Below, piece after piece: positions 1-12,200 of a stretch of DNA of 64,000 nt (position 1 is its first letter; each line of letters begins with the position of its first letter). The stretch lies in the NCBI RefSeq assembly GCF_000002425.4, contig NC_037260.1, positions 17,482,039 to 17,546,038 on the forward strand, written 5' to 3'. The position numbers and the translations under genes were made by a program. The notes under the pieces were generated by a model. That model saw only the letters and a program-made list of their open reading frames with translations, did not search any database and was not told the DNA's origin. The stretch comes from Physcomitrium patens. Taxonomy: Eukaryota > Streptophyta > Bryopsida > Funariales > Funariaceae.

Positions 1-3000
1 AAGACGACTTCGTTGAGCTCCACCACGGAAGGATTGACCTCGAGCGTCAAAGCTCCGCCGCTGTCCAAAGGTCCCGAATTGTGGCCCTCCATGTCTGCAG
101 CCAAGCAGAGTGCAGACTCCAACGAAGACAGTGTGAGTAGCTGTCAGGCGAAGAGGGGAAGGGAGAAAGAGACAACTGGTAAACACCCGAACCACACCCT
201 AAAACCTGCAGGAAATGGAAATGGTACTGCACACGTTCCAGGGACTCCATGTCGAAAAGGCTCTCCAATGCGGCGTCAGTGCGCTGATCAAGCTGAGATT
301 GCTCGACCTACAGAAAATTCTCATTCTAAGCTTGACCATCAGAGGTGGCCTGGCATGCGCAGAGGAAAGAATTTTGGTGGAAACATGACCAGAAGCACAG
401 ATCTCACTGTGGAGAGGAAACTGTCTCTCGTGAGATCACCGACGATGACTGGGCAAAGCCGTCCTGTAACTCCTTTGTCTCGAACAAAATCCATTTCTTC
501 TCGTAGTTTCAATCGATCTGCCAATGACGGTCCCATTGCAACACCCGGTCAAGTAGCACTACGACGCAATCCCAGTCCCAGTAGAAGTAGAACAGGGACG
601 ACAGAGAGTGCAGCTCAGGTGAGTGTAGCTAGCAGTGACAGCGATGATGTCCATCCCTGCAGTAATACTACATTTCAAGGCGATCATGCAACTCATGCCC
701 GACGGCTTTCACAAGAATCAGTTGCCACTGTGGATTCTCTTTCTGTACCTCTTGAGAATATGTCTGATACTGAGAGTGTGTCTTCCGGGAGCTCTGCACC
801 TGAGGTCCGAGTTGGAAGAGGAGCAACCATTCCTGCCCGTGTGTGGCAGGACATGAGCAATAGACTCCGACGCTTCTCTGAAGGGGGTCGAAATCGATCA
901 TCAGGCGTTGATCTTCCTGCAGTCGCTATTGTTCCTGTTAAGACAATTAGACGCACCAAGGTGTTGCCCCACCAATCCGCTGCAAGCATGCTTATGAACC
1001 AGAGCATGAATGGGAGCACATCTTCCTGGGCTCTTTCCCCTGGTCGAGTGTCGGGCAACTCTGCCCCGTCAACACCACATCCACCATCATCACCTTCGCA
1101 TTCGAAGGGCACATCACCATCGAGGGGATTGCCCAGTCCACAGAGGTCGCGGCCTGTGAATGGATCAGCAGCAGCGCTGGCAGGCACCGCTCGAAATTTT
1201 GCAGGCACCACTCTGAATTTTGGGATAGATGGTAGAAGCAGAGGAAAGAAGGCACTAACCCAGCAAGAGGAAGCTCAACTGTTGAGAATCCTCCACAATC
1301 GCTGGCTGCAATGGCGTTTTGTGAATGCACGAGCTGAAGCAGTAACGCGTGCCCAGAAAGCAACGGCTGAGGTACATAATACTATTCTCATTGCTTCACC
1401 TTCGCAACAATCTGATGAAGTTGGAAGCAATTGTAGCTATATCTAGTTGACATTTGACTTCAGAGTCAGCATTTTTTCTTAGTTTAGAAGCTTTTTATTT
1501 TATCTCACTCCTACGGCCAGAGTTGTGTGTTGCAATTGAGAGTTTTGTCGATGAAAACGGCTACGGAAAAATGCCTCAACAATACCTGCGCAATCATTTC
1601 TCACAGGAGTCAATGTCGAAGTCGTTTCTATATGTCGAAAACATCTCTATTACCAGGGGGATGCTCCTGCTGAGCATCTTTACTGCATTAATCCAGCTAG
1701 TTGTAGTTGCCAGATTAACCTTCTTTGGATCCTTTTGCCGATTTATTGGGAGAGGAGGTAGAAGAGTCCCAACTCCTCGTACTTGTGTTTTCTGTGCACG
1801 TTATAATGCTGATGTTCTATCTGATGCGGGGGTTGAAAGTTGTGGCCTTTATTCAACTGTTTCTCTGTTTGTGTTAATCTTGTAACGGGTGGAGGGCATC
1901 GTAATTGAAATATACGTTTACTCCAAACTTAGGAATCAAAAGTAGTAAATATTGTAGTGCATCCGATTGTACCTGATCGATTTACACCCCAAGAAGACAT
2001 TCATTCTCTGGAATTTTGATCTAGTTAGACGAAAATCGGATTTACGATTTACTTGTGCCTGTTGACTTGTGTTTGGATATTGCAGAGGCAGCTGTACTAC
2101 GTGTGGGTCAAGACATCTGAGTTGCGCACATCAGTAGCCATGCAGCGTATTAAACTTCAGCAAGCACGGCAAGCTCACAAACTTCGCTCTATCCTCTCTA
2201 CGCATGTAAGCAATGCCAATTGTCTCCTGTAAGGCACAATCTACCATCAACGTGATGTGGAACATATTCAGAGTAACTCGCTTTCAAGGAGTTGATCTTT
2301 CAGCTTGACTTGTTTGAATCCCTAGTGAGCTTCTCTTGCTTTCTTCATTTGACATGCCTTGGGAATTTCCATCATTCTATCTCATGCAGGCAACCCATTT
2401 AGAAGATTGGGAAACAGTAGAGGAGGAGCACTCTAATGCACTGACGGGTTGTATGGAAGCTTTGGAATCTGCAATTTTGAGGGTCCCAGTAACAGGAGGT
2501 GCTCGGGTAAGGGGGCTTTTTCGTTTGTATGCGTTGTCATTCAAAACATTATCAAATTTATCACATGCTTGTCTTGATACTTTCCTTAGTCTTGACAATG
2601 GCTCCATTCGAAGCTATATGTCATCGCTCTCAGAGCTCTTTAGATTACCACAATCTTGGGGATACACATGTTTAGTGGTATCAAGATAAGAATTGTTACA
2701 AAATCATATGTTCTCTTGCAATTAAGCATATTTAAGCAAGAGATATCTCCAATTATTCTGGTTGCTTCAATATTGAAGATCATCGTAGCAGGCTGATTCC
2801 ATACCTAGACTATACGTTGTGGCTGTTTTTTGCAAATTTCCCTCTTTTGCAAATGAGGACTTGCAAACTTTCGGTACTTTTTTCTGCTCAATACCGTAGT
2901 AAGTTGTGGTTTGAACTTCTCAATTACTATCATTGATTCAAACTTGCATGCAGGCGGATGTGCATGCTGTAAAAGAAGCTCTTTACTTAGCAGTAGATGT

Positions 3001-3677
3001 ACTCACTGCAATTGAAGGATCTGTTTACGTCCTTCTACCTAAGGTGAATTTTCTTTTAAGAGAATTAGAAGACTAATTTGTTAAATTATGTAGACATTTT
3101 CATCTCATCTTATCGTGTGGATGGACTGATTGCATTAGCCTTGCATGACCTTTTTTAAGGTAGCGGAAATCTCGCTGCAGTTTTTTTTGACAAATATTTT
3201 TCACCTCGCAGACAGAAAGTATGAAAGCGCTATTATCACAATTGGCAGAAACAGCAGCTCAAGAGAGAGCATTGTTAGAAGAATGTGGAGACCTCCTGTC
3301 TGTAGCAGCTTCTTTAGAAGTAAGCAGCTACCCCAACCTCTCAACAATGTTTACCTGATCATGTTTTGAAGCATTTTAACGAGTATAGTGCTGTTAGTGA
3401 TTTCGTTTAAATGTCCGCGGAAGGTTTGATGTCGGTCAAATATTGTTGGCATTCACTTGAGAAGAAATAGAGGCTCTAATTGTCACAATAACAAGCTCCT
3501 TTACATAAATTTCTTACCAGTTTCTTTTCTTGTGGGTTGATGTGTGAACAGGTAGAGGAGCGTAGTTTGCGTACTCACTTGATCCAGCTGGAAAGGGAAA
3601 GACAAAGCTCATACAAAGCTGACCCCCCGAATGGTACTTCGAGTATGTCTGCCTCGTCACATTTATTCACTCCATGA
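1..3677 (+). CDS. QWRF-motif (DUF566/AUG8-like) microtubule-associated protein, 5'-partial
   Basis: Exons <1..1371, 2086..2205, 2390..2506, 2954..3043, 3212..3319, 3552..3677; all junctions are GT-AG and phase 0, ending in TGA at 3675. The visible part encodes 643 residues and the frame is open at base 1, so the true start lies upstream. The first exon encodes a long Ser/Pro/Arg-rich, low-complexity N-terminal region typical of the family. The signature QWRF is at 1309-1320. The downstream exons encode the conserved helical C-terminal domain (for example ATHLEDWE and EGSVYVLLP). Family members such as Arabidopsis AUG8 and QWRF1/2 bind microtubules, AUG8 as a subunit of the augmin complex that recruits gamma-tubulin. 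That role is inferred from family membership; which member this is cannot be decided here. The largest intron is 714 nt and nothing was recognised in it. Confidence 0.93.
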
Positions 3678-4744
3678 AAGTAGTCCCTGTTGCCTCGTGC
3701 ATCCTGCTCGAGAGAAACCTTTTAGTCTTGAACTAGAGCAAATTGTCAAATAGGAGGTCTCAGCCTTATAGGTTTCCGATGCGGACTGATTTTTGTGGAC
3801 AAGCTGAGAAGTGGTATCACCACTAGGCGGTTAGCCAAAATGCATTGTCCCTGTATCATGAGGAGGAGACTTCATCTAAGCCCTGAGAATGCGTGCTCCT
3901 TCAATAATTGGTGATGAATTCGACATTAAGACCAGCATTCGTGTACAATGCGATATTAAACAAAGACCGCTGTTTTCTAGGTCCAGGCTCCTCGGTCTTT
4001 CTAGGGTATTCATGCCAGTCCCGTCCCTGTTAGCCAGGTTTAATGCTTCCAAACTGAAATATGAAAGACTCAGTAAATCTCTTGAAACAATTGCTGACTA
4101 ATTTTAGGAGTTTGAAAGTGAGATAAACACATGAATCGGTGTGTTATTATGTTGAAGCTGGTGACAAGCGTCCTCGTTTATACACAAGGATCACTCAGCA
4201 GAGTCCTGTTTGTTTTGAACTGTTGTTCTGTTTCTTTAAAGCAGAGTCCTGTTTATTTTGTCCTGCATATATATAATCAGTCCTTAAAGCTAATATATGA
4301 AAAATTGTAGATGATTTCTACAAATAATATGATACAAGAGATAATGTATATGATTTTTTTTTGTAATATTTGTATACAATATGTAACATTTGTAATATTT
4401 GTATATGATTTTTTGTAATATTGAACTGCTGAATCATAAAATTTTACAAACATCATTAAATATGCATTGACTTATATGTTTTTAATATCACAAGTTTAGT
4501 TTGAAACAAAATTATTTTACTTGCATTAAGTGTAGGATTAATATATCTGATTTTACAAACTAATTATAATACCAATACATCAATAATAAAAATATGTTAC
4601 AAATAAATGAAACAATAAAAACATGATTTAATTGATAGGGCAAATGTTAAGGGTGCACGTTTTTAATAACAACATATTTCAACAATTAATACATGATTCC
4701 TAAAAACACACAACTAAAAAAACTAATAAATCTGATAATTGGAT

Positions 4745-4776
<32 letters not shown>

Positions 4777-5421
4777 ATACATACATGAGAAAATGTTATA
4801 GCACCTAATTTTGAATTTAAATCCGTCAATATTGATTGTAGCCAAAATCATTGATGTTTGTTATAACAAAAAAACATTAATGAATTATAATAACATAAAA
4901 TAAAATAAAAAGAGTTACCCAAAGTAGTGGGACTATAACCTCTTTAAAAGTTTGTATTAGGGACATTAGTGTGTCTACTTAGTAAAGAATAACAGGGTCA
5001 CTCTTGAAATAAGAATATTGACCCCCTCCTCCCCCATTAGATGAAAATTGAAGGCTTAGTTAATGTAACAAAGTTGACGCTTGAGTAGGGCCACCCCACC
5101 CCTCCCTTCGAAAGTATGGAGCTACTAAGTATTCCACTTCTGCACAACCCATCCATTCTTTCATTCATCCATCCATCAAAGTGGATGGATGAATACCGTG
5201 AATTTGCCAGCAGACACTGGCGGATGGTGTTGCAGCCGCAGTCGCTCTCGAACGCAGACGCGAGGGAGCGTTACCCGTAGACTGACGCTGCAGCGACGAA
5301 GACGTGGACGGAGACTTAGACTGAGGACGAGGGAGAGGAGGACTGGGTTTGTTTGCAGGTAGAGTGAGAGCGCGCTGGGGTTGTTGTTGGTGTTGTTGGT
5401 GTGCGAGATTGTGTGTTAGTG
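3678..5421. other. Intergenic: 3' flank of QWRF gene and AT-rich spacer before SPC25
   Basis: No supported gene. About 4250-4920 is strongly AT-rich and carries a CATA/TACA microsatellite. From about 5150 the GC content rises, which fits the promoter and 5' UTR of the following SPC25 gene, whose ATG is at 5422. Confidence 0.6.
4748..4787. repeat. (TACA)n microsatellite
   Basis: An uninterrupted run of TACA units with one truncated unit, in AT-rich spacer DNA. Confidence 0.9.
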
Positions 5422-7297
5422 ATGGCGGCTCCTTCTTCCAGGGATGCTGCAGCCACCATGACCGTCCCCACGCCCCCGAAGAAAAGCACCAACTTACACG
5501 ATCCATATAGCTTGAAGCGCGTCCTCGACGACACTACATCCGAGGTCAGTTTGGCTCTTCTTTCTTCACTTTCGAAAGTGCCTGATTTTTTGCTCCGGAA
5601 TACGGTGATTGTGACTGTAGTTTACAGTTTAATGCGGTTCTTATTTGAGTTTTTTATTGGGTCCATGTAAAATTGTTTTGGTTCTTGATTTCTTAGTGCT
5701 GATCGTTGCTGGCTCCAGAGGGGTTTTAGTATAGATCGGATTATGTTATTAGGTCACCATCTTGTTTTGCTGTACACACCACGTCAGCCAAGATTGGGAT
5801 TATTTGTATGTTGTGATGAGAGCTAGTATTGTGTTCTGAAAGGTTGCTCTTTTTGGTGTAGCATAGAAGCGGATGGAAGACTTGTATGGAAAATTTACCT
5901 GGTTATGTACCGTTTTTTAGGTACTTCCACGGTATCTAACTGCAAGTCGTGTGGATTATGGGTTTGCAGGTAGTACTTGAGCGGGGCTATGTCGAAAATG
6001 TGAGGTTGAGCAATCTGAAGATGTCCATAGGCCTGATCACATGCGCCATTGCTTTAGCTGCTCAATTCTACCCCAAGAAATTTCCTGAGAACAAAACCTT
6101 TTTAATTGGCTGCATCATCTTATATCCTCCTCACATTTTTCAATATTTCTTGAGACTTGTCTACTCTCTTGGGACGAAGTAAAATGCTTTGTGGTGTCCG
6201 TCAAGTATTATATTCATGGAATGGAATTATCCTTGACTATGGCAAGTATGTGATTTTTAATGTGCTTCTGCAATACATCATTCTAACTAAAGAAAAACAG
6301 CATATTCTGTTCACCCACCCGTTCCCGGTACGTATCTGAATTTCTAGTTCTTAGTGTATTCTACAAGGCGATTACTCCCATCATAAGTTAGTACTTTTAG
6401 ATCATGCTTCTACTGAAAAATTCGGCAACTATATAACTCTTGGAAGACAGTAGCAAATACAGATGTGTCTGCTCTGAAAGAAATACGGGGCTTTGGAGAC
6501 TTGTGATCAATGATATGATTTGTACTTTGGTATTATCAATGACTTGAAGTGAGTTTGCATTTTGTAACTTGACACACTTTCCCTCGCACTAGTATTTGAC
6601 CATCGGAGTAGCTGGTGCTCAAGTACATGGGACCTGGTGTGCGTGCTGCCCAATTACTGACTTGGAGGGTGGATATCGCAGGGATCATTCAGCGGTACGG
6701 GATTGGCAATCTCTTCAAAGATGCCCAAGTCTTCTGACATGTACACATTACGGATAGAAAGTGCGGATCCCCAACACATCTTGGCTCATCCACCTGTAGA
6801 GCTTACCAAGAGTGTAACCAAGTGGTAAATCCTCTAATTCGCTTGCTTAGGTGAATCTGAGTCTGTCATTTCATGATTTTCTTCAAGTCTTCACGGCTAA
6901 CAGATGGATAGTAGTAAGTTATTTGCATTCTACATTGTCGTGAAACACCTCGATGCTTGACGCACAATCTCTATTTCTTTATAATATGCTATATTTTTGT
7001 AGCAAGGGAGTAGGACTTGTATTGCACGGGATGTCAAGTCTTTTACGCTGATTACATTTGTTGAGATCTTTCATGCAGTATATTCTATGCTTGCTGATTC
7101 TTTGTGAGAGGTTTACCTGCTGGCAATGATTTTCTCATATTGAAGGTGAGATTCTCATCTTGCTAAGAATCACTTACAGAGTAGTTGTATACCTCCTCAG
7201 GTTTACAAAAGATGGAGTTTTGGCGGAGGGCATCTTTTGGGACGACGTTGAGAGTTTACTGGATGAATATGAGAACGAGTCTCGCAAGTCGAAGTGA
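5422..7297 (+). CDS. SPC25: Signal peptidase complex subunit 2 (SPC25/SPCS2)
   Basis: Exons 5422..5544, 5970..6121, 6246..6327, 6682..6824, 7201..7297 give 198 residues and end in TGA. The family is an ER-membrane accessory subunit of signal peptidase. Two transmembrane segments sit around residues 59-75 and 85-107, separated by the conserved KKFPENKTFLIGC stretch. After them come ILTKEK and a cytosolic domain with ELTKSVTKWFTKDGVL, all typical of plant SPC25. The start ATG at 5422 is the first in the frame. A second in-frame ATG lies 12 codons later. The 6122-6245 intron does not begin with GT. It starts ATATCCTC and contains TCCTTGAC near its end, as in U12-type introns, and only an AT...AA excision keeps the conserved frame (see findings). 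The other introns are GT-AG. Confidence 0.93.
6122..6245 (+). other. U12-type (minor spliceosome) intron, apparent AT-AA termini
   Basis: The 5' end reads ATATCCTC, one base from the U12 consensus ATATCCTT. TCCTTGAC at 6230-6237 matches the U12 branch-site consensus, with the branch A nine bases before the exon. Exon phase 2 is preserved only if the intron ends at AA (6245), giving a conserved Leu-Tyr junction within the second transmembrane helix. Ending one base later at AG puts a stop in frame. Confidence 0.75.
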
Positions 7298-9281
7298 GAA
7301 CAGTGGACTCGGAGAAATGTTCTTAATCTCATTGTTCAAACTCAACTTTTCGCAAAGTATTGTTTTGCAACCCCTTTCATCTGGCACTCGCACCGGAACT
7401 GCCAAAGAAATCAATCATTTTAGACTATCCCGTTTCGATGATGAGTACTAGGGGTGTCTCAGTATATTGATATTGTCTGAGACTCCAAAATGGCTGAGGA
7501 CCACAACTTATATTTCTGCAAGTTTAGTCCTTATGTACGAAGGTCTCACGAGATATGCATAAAGCAGGCTGTTTGTTGTACTCCTAAACCTTTCTAATTT
7601 CTCATATTTTTCTTAACTGTTGATACTTTCATAATACGTGGCTTGAAATCGTGGATGTGGAGGCTATGTGTAAACTTAGAGTTAGCGATTCTGCACCACT
7701 AAGTGATCGAAACGGTCAGAATGATTCCACAAAACCCTAGACATAGTAGGCCTACTCCTGAAAATCATTTAAATCATTCGATGTCATCGTTACAGTTTGT
7801 ATGATTCTATAGAGACTAATGCAGTCTCATCCTCTGACTAAAGATAAGCAGCTTGATGTAGTATTCACACTGATAAAGTGAAGTTTGTATGTGCCACTAA
7901 TCACCAATTTCTGTGATCGTTTTCTTATTAAACCCGGTCGGTGGCCCAAATTTTAAACTTAAAACGGGAAGTGCACAGCACAAGTATACCATCATGCATG
8001 AGCAGTGGATAGAGTCCCCACTTCGGTGCAGACGACTTCCCATGGGTCTCCAGCAAATAGGATGTTGAGAGACATATGAACCTCTTGAACACAAAATTTC
8101 CACTTGGGAGCAATCCATGGGCAGTCACAGCGAGGAGTGGAGTTAGCACTTAAAGAAGAATGGAAGAGCGTTCCATCCAGTCACAATCCACTGTTCAAAA
8201 TTCAAGGAGGTTCGCATTGAGGAGACCTCCCTTGACATGCAGCGTCCGCCATCGCCACCCCCGGTTCTATTACTGCCCACATTGACCCTCTATCTGTGGC
8301 GCAGTAATTCTAATTCTCAGGTATCAGACTGTCCACTTAATTTTCTTTTGAATTGATTTTTTCCATGAACTTCTGACTATAGAATGGCTCAGAATTCAGT
8401 CTTATTGCAGCAACTATGGTGATTGTGTGGTGAGGTGTACTATATCTGAGAACTCGGTTACGGCTGTTACTTGGAAGGGTTGGTTGTAGGTTGAAGGTTT
8501 AGGGTACAGCTATGCGGGGGTTTGAAGAGAAGTCTGCCAGAAATGGACAAGTGGAGGCAGAGGTGGGAGTTGAATTGGTGTTTTTCATGGGTTTGAGCTG
8601 TTTGTATCTCGGAGGGTGCATTTCCTCCAATTATTCCTCCTCTAGTAGCTGCGAGTCTTCATATATAGGTGGCCATCAAAGCATGATAGAATTCAGTTTT
8701 GGTGTTCTGACAACGCCCTCTCATGTGCTCTGACAACATTAGGGTTCATGCGAGCAAAAGAGAACCGGGCCGCCATCGCTTTATTGTGGTCTTTGTTGCA
8801 GCCAGGTCTGGGATATTGTGTATGAAAACTGTACCAAGCTGGTGAGAATGTGAAATCTTAGGACATGCTGTTGAGGGCCAACGGTGGAGTGTCAGTTTTG
8901 GACTGGGACGGTCTGTGCGAGAATACAAGAGGCGTGTTTCTCGTACATGTCGTGTTTCCGAGCTTTGCAGCGTTTTTCTGTGAGCCTTTGGGATTAAATG
9001 AGTGCTCGGAAGCGGGCATCAGGAAGGAAATGGCCTTAAGAAACAGTAGAGGCCTAAAGAATCAGGTTTAGCATAAAAAGGCTTATGATGAAATTGTAAA
9101 GGAGTGTAGGGAGTGTGAAGAGGAAACGCTGGCGCGCAGAGGGGCACCTGATGGCAGATCCGCCTCAACCGCAAATAAATTTCGGGGCATATCATGCGAA
9201 ATTGAAAGGGCAAGGCAAGAGATACGCAAACATCATTTCGAACCTGGTTAGGGAGGAAGGAGGAGGCAAAAGAGGGGAAGC
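7298..9281. other. Intergenic: SPC25 3' flank and CCR4 promoter/5' UTR
   Basis: No complete gene supported. The part after 8150 is more GC-rich and probably contains the CCR4 promoter and leader. A short open stretch from an ATG near 8239 ends at a CAG|GTATCA donor-like site (about 8321) and could be a leader exon, but nothing confirms that it is transcribed. Confidence 0.5.
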
Positions 9282-12200
9282 ATGCTGAGTGTGGTGCGGG
9301 TGCATCTTCCGACGGACATTCCAATTGTAGGGTGTGAGTTGTCGGCCTATGTGCTACTGCGTCGCGGTGACTCGAACCTTTCTCCCGATGATGTCACCGA
9401 GGCGTCGTCAACCGACAGTTGTTTTCTCCAGTGCCGCTGGTACTGAACTCACACCTGTACAAGTTTTGTTTTTAGATCAATAACAATCGAACACGAGCAC
9501 CATTTGAGTAGCATCCAGATGGTTTTGAAGGTGGTTGTCTGTCTTGGTAAAAAAAATAAAATCACAATAATGGTTTTCTTATTCTAGTCTAAATCATAAC
9601 AGCCCACATCTTCGAATGATGATGCTTTCTCAAGTAAACGATGTAGAGTTCTACGTCCATTGGAGGCGAATGGCAGGTCTGTAGTCAGCTGAAGTAATCA
9701 CTGCGGTATATGTTCTGTGGTGAATGTGCCTTTTTTCATTGGGTTGAGCGTTAAATACTATTTCGCTCAGCAGTACGGCCTTCTTGACCTGTAATGGAAA
9801 TGTTTTGTGGATGAAGTTGAAGTTGAAGTGACTGCAGGATATTATTTGTGCAACTGTGTAGTTTGTCGCGCGCTTCTTTCTTTGAAATTTTTGTTGAGTC
9901 TGCGCTGCTATTTTTCAAAAACTGAAGTATTAATCAGAACTACGAGAGAATAATTTGTTATCTTTGTGTTGAACAAACAGGTTTCGACTGCAGGGTGAGC
10001 AGAAAGTTTTAGTCTGCTGTATTCACCCATCTGAGCCTGCTACACTGCAGTGTGTGCAGTGCTTTAAAGCAAAACTTGCCCAGTCGCAGAGTTTGCATTG
10101 CACGCAGAAGTGTTTCATTGACTCATGGCGGCATCATGTTACCATGCACCAACAGGCCGCTGACAAGCGAGAAAACGGCCTTGAAGAAGGTGAATCCCCT
10201 TTTATGTTCGACTTGAATGCAGCGAAGGCTCTGCGATCACTTGATAGGAGTCTATCCAGTGCTGCGACACACACCGCCCACCACAGTAATGGATCCATAT
10301 ATTCCAGCCCCTTTCGGATGGAGTCTCACAACCAGAACCGAGAAGCCGGTGATATATGGTGTGAGGTTGGACAAGGGAGAACTTACACGCCCACAACACA
10401 GGATATAGTCACATACTGAAGATAGAATGTGCGGCAATCGATGGAAGTACCAGGCGACCAACGGCTGCTGCTCATCAGAGGAAAACATCCCGCGTGATTC
10501 CTGCACCATCGCCTACCCCTCGCCGGTTGCTGTCACTAAATTCATTGGAAGGAATGGTCACTGAGGAACGACAGTCGAGTTCGGGTACTTTCACTTTGTT
10601 ATCGTACAATATTCTGTCAGATCTGTATGCCAACAGTGACCAATACAGCTACTGCCCCCCGTGGGCATTGGCGTGGACATACAGGAGACAGAACCTGCTA
10701 CGAGAGATTGTAGCGTACCGAGCAGATATTCTGTGTCTTCAGGAGGTATGCATCAATCGTTATGGGGAGGTGGGCAACACACTTGTTTCGTTGCGATATA
10801 GTCTACGTAAGGTCTCATAGCTACTGTCCGAAGACAATCACCTCTTAACAGTACTATTGGCGAGTTAGCTGTCGTTCGAGCAGGCAATATACTTCAGCAT
10901 CTCATTTGTGAAGTTTTTAGACGATTTTTGGATAATAGAATGGTATGAGTGGACTGGTGAGCTTCACCCCGCAGGTGCAAAGCGATCATTACGAAGAGTT
11001 TTTTGCGCCAGGGTTAGAAAAGCATGGTTACACGAGTATTTACAAGAAGAAGACTGGCGAGGTAATACTACTCTTTTTCTTCTTGTTTGGACTTGTGTCC
11101 TTTCAGCTTAACCACCGACGTTAGCATTAATTAGTATGAAGCCCTTCATTGGTTATGAACAAGCAGGGTTTCTCAGAGGATGTGACGTAGGAAGAATATT
11201 GCTGTAGACTAACCTGTTTTTGGTGATACTTTCAGGTTTATACAGGCTCTATTTATGTTATTGATGGTTGTGCAACCTTCTTCCGACGCGATCGCTTTTC
11301 CTTAGTGAAGAAATATGAGGTAAGGTGCTGAGGTTCTGATAGGGATTGCTTTTCAACTTGCACGATTGGTCTGCCCAAGCAGTTGTAAAGAGTTTCAGGA
11401 CGAGGTATCAGTTGGAGTTTGCATTATTGTTGATGTGCCAGTATCTTCTTGTGTCTCTTTACATCATCTTGGTCCCGTCCAAGATGTTGGAATTTATATC
11501 GTGGCGGTTGAAATATTTATATTACTAGGGTTAACACGTAGTGTAATGGTTTAATATACTCGTGAAATGTTTGTATTGTTTTGTCTTAAGCATTTACTAA
11601 TGTCTACTTATTTGTCAGTCACGTTATTGTTATCAAATTTTACAAAGGTTCAGTTCAATTGTGATGTTTGTGAAGTACTCTAATGTTTGTCTCCCTGTTG
11701 TGCAAGTGTGACATTAATTGTCTATTTTGCAGGTAGAGTTTAATAAAGCTGCGCAGTCTTTGTCAGAGGCTTTGATACCAACAACGAAGAAAGCGGCTTT
11801 GAGTCGGCTTTTGAAGGTCAGGCTAAGTTTCGAATGTATTGTTTAAATGATACTTGTACCGTATGTCATGGTGGATAACCTTCTGGTGTGGGTGCCCTTG
11901 TAAAGCCTTAGGAGTTTTGTGTGTTCTCAGATCTTGTCGCTCCCTAAATGGCTCCTTCTCAGGATATGCTTTTCTATATTTTATCCTTTGCAACCTAATG
12001 AAAAAGATTATGTCGAATGCAGACAATTTCTATCAAGATGATTGTTTTTAAAATATTTTTTCGTTTTATAAAGTAGTTTCCGGCTTATTTTATCGAATGA
12101 GGTGCCCGACGAGTTGAGCTTCTGCTCCACCTTGTACAGGATAATGTAGCTTTGATCGTGGTTCTGGAAGCTCGCGATACTGGAGGATTTATGGGTACTC

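Noticed and set aside
693..1363. Minus-strand open frames inside the QWRF first exon
   Set aside because: Antisense shadows of a clearly conserved plus-strand coding exon.
5165..5534. Minus-strand frames upstream of SPC25
   Set aside because: Gln/Ser/Pro-rich low-complexity translation of promoter repeats; overlaps the SPC25 first exon.
6157..6339. Frame continuing SPC25 exon 3 upstream as coding sequence
   Set aside because: It would add non-conserved residues between the two halves of a conserved transmembrane helix; the upstream part is better explained as the U12-type intron.
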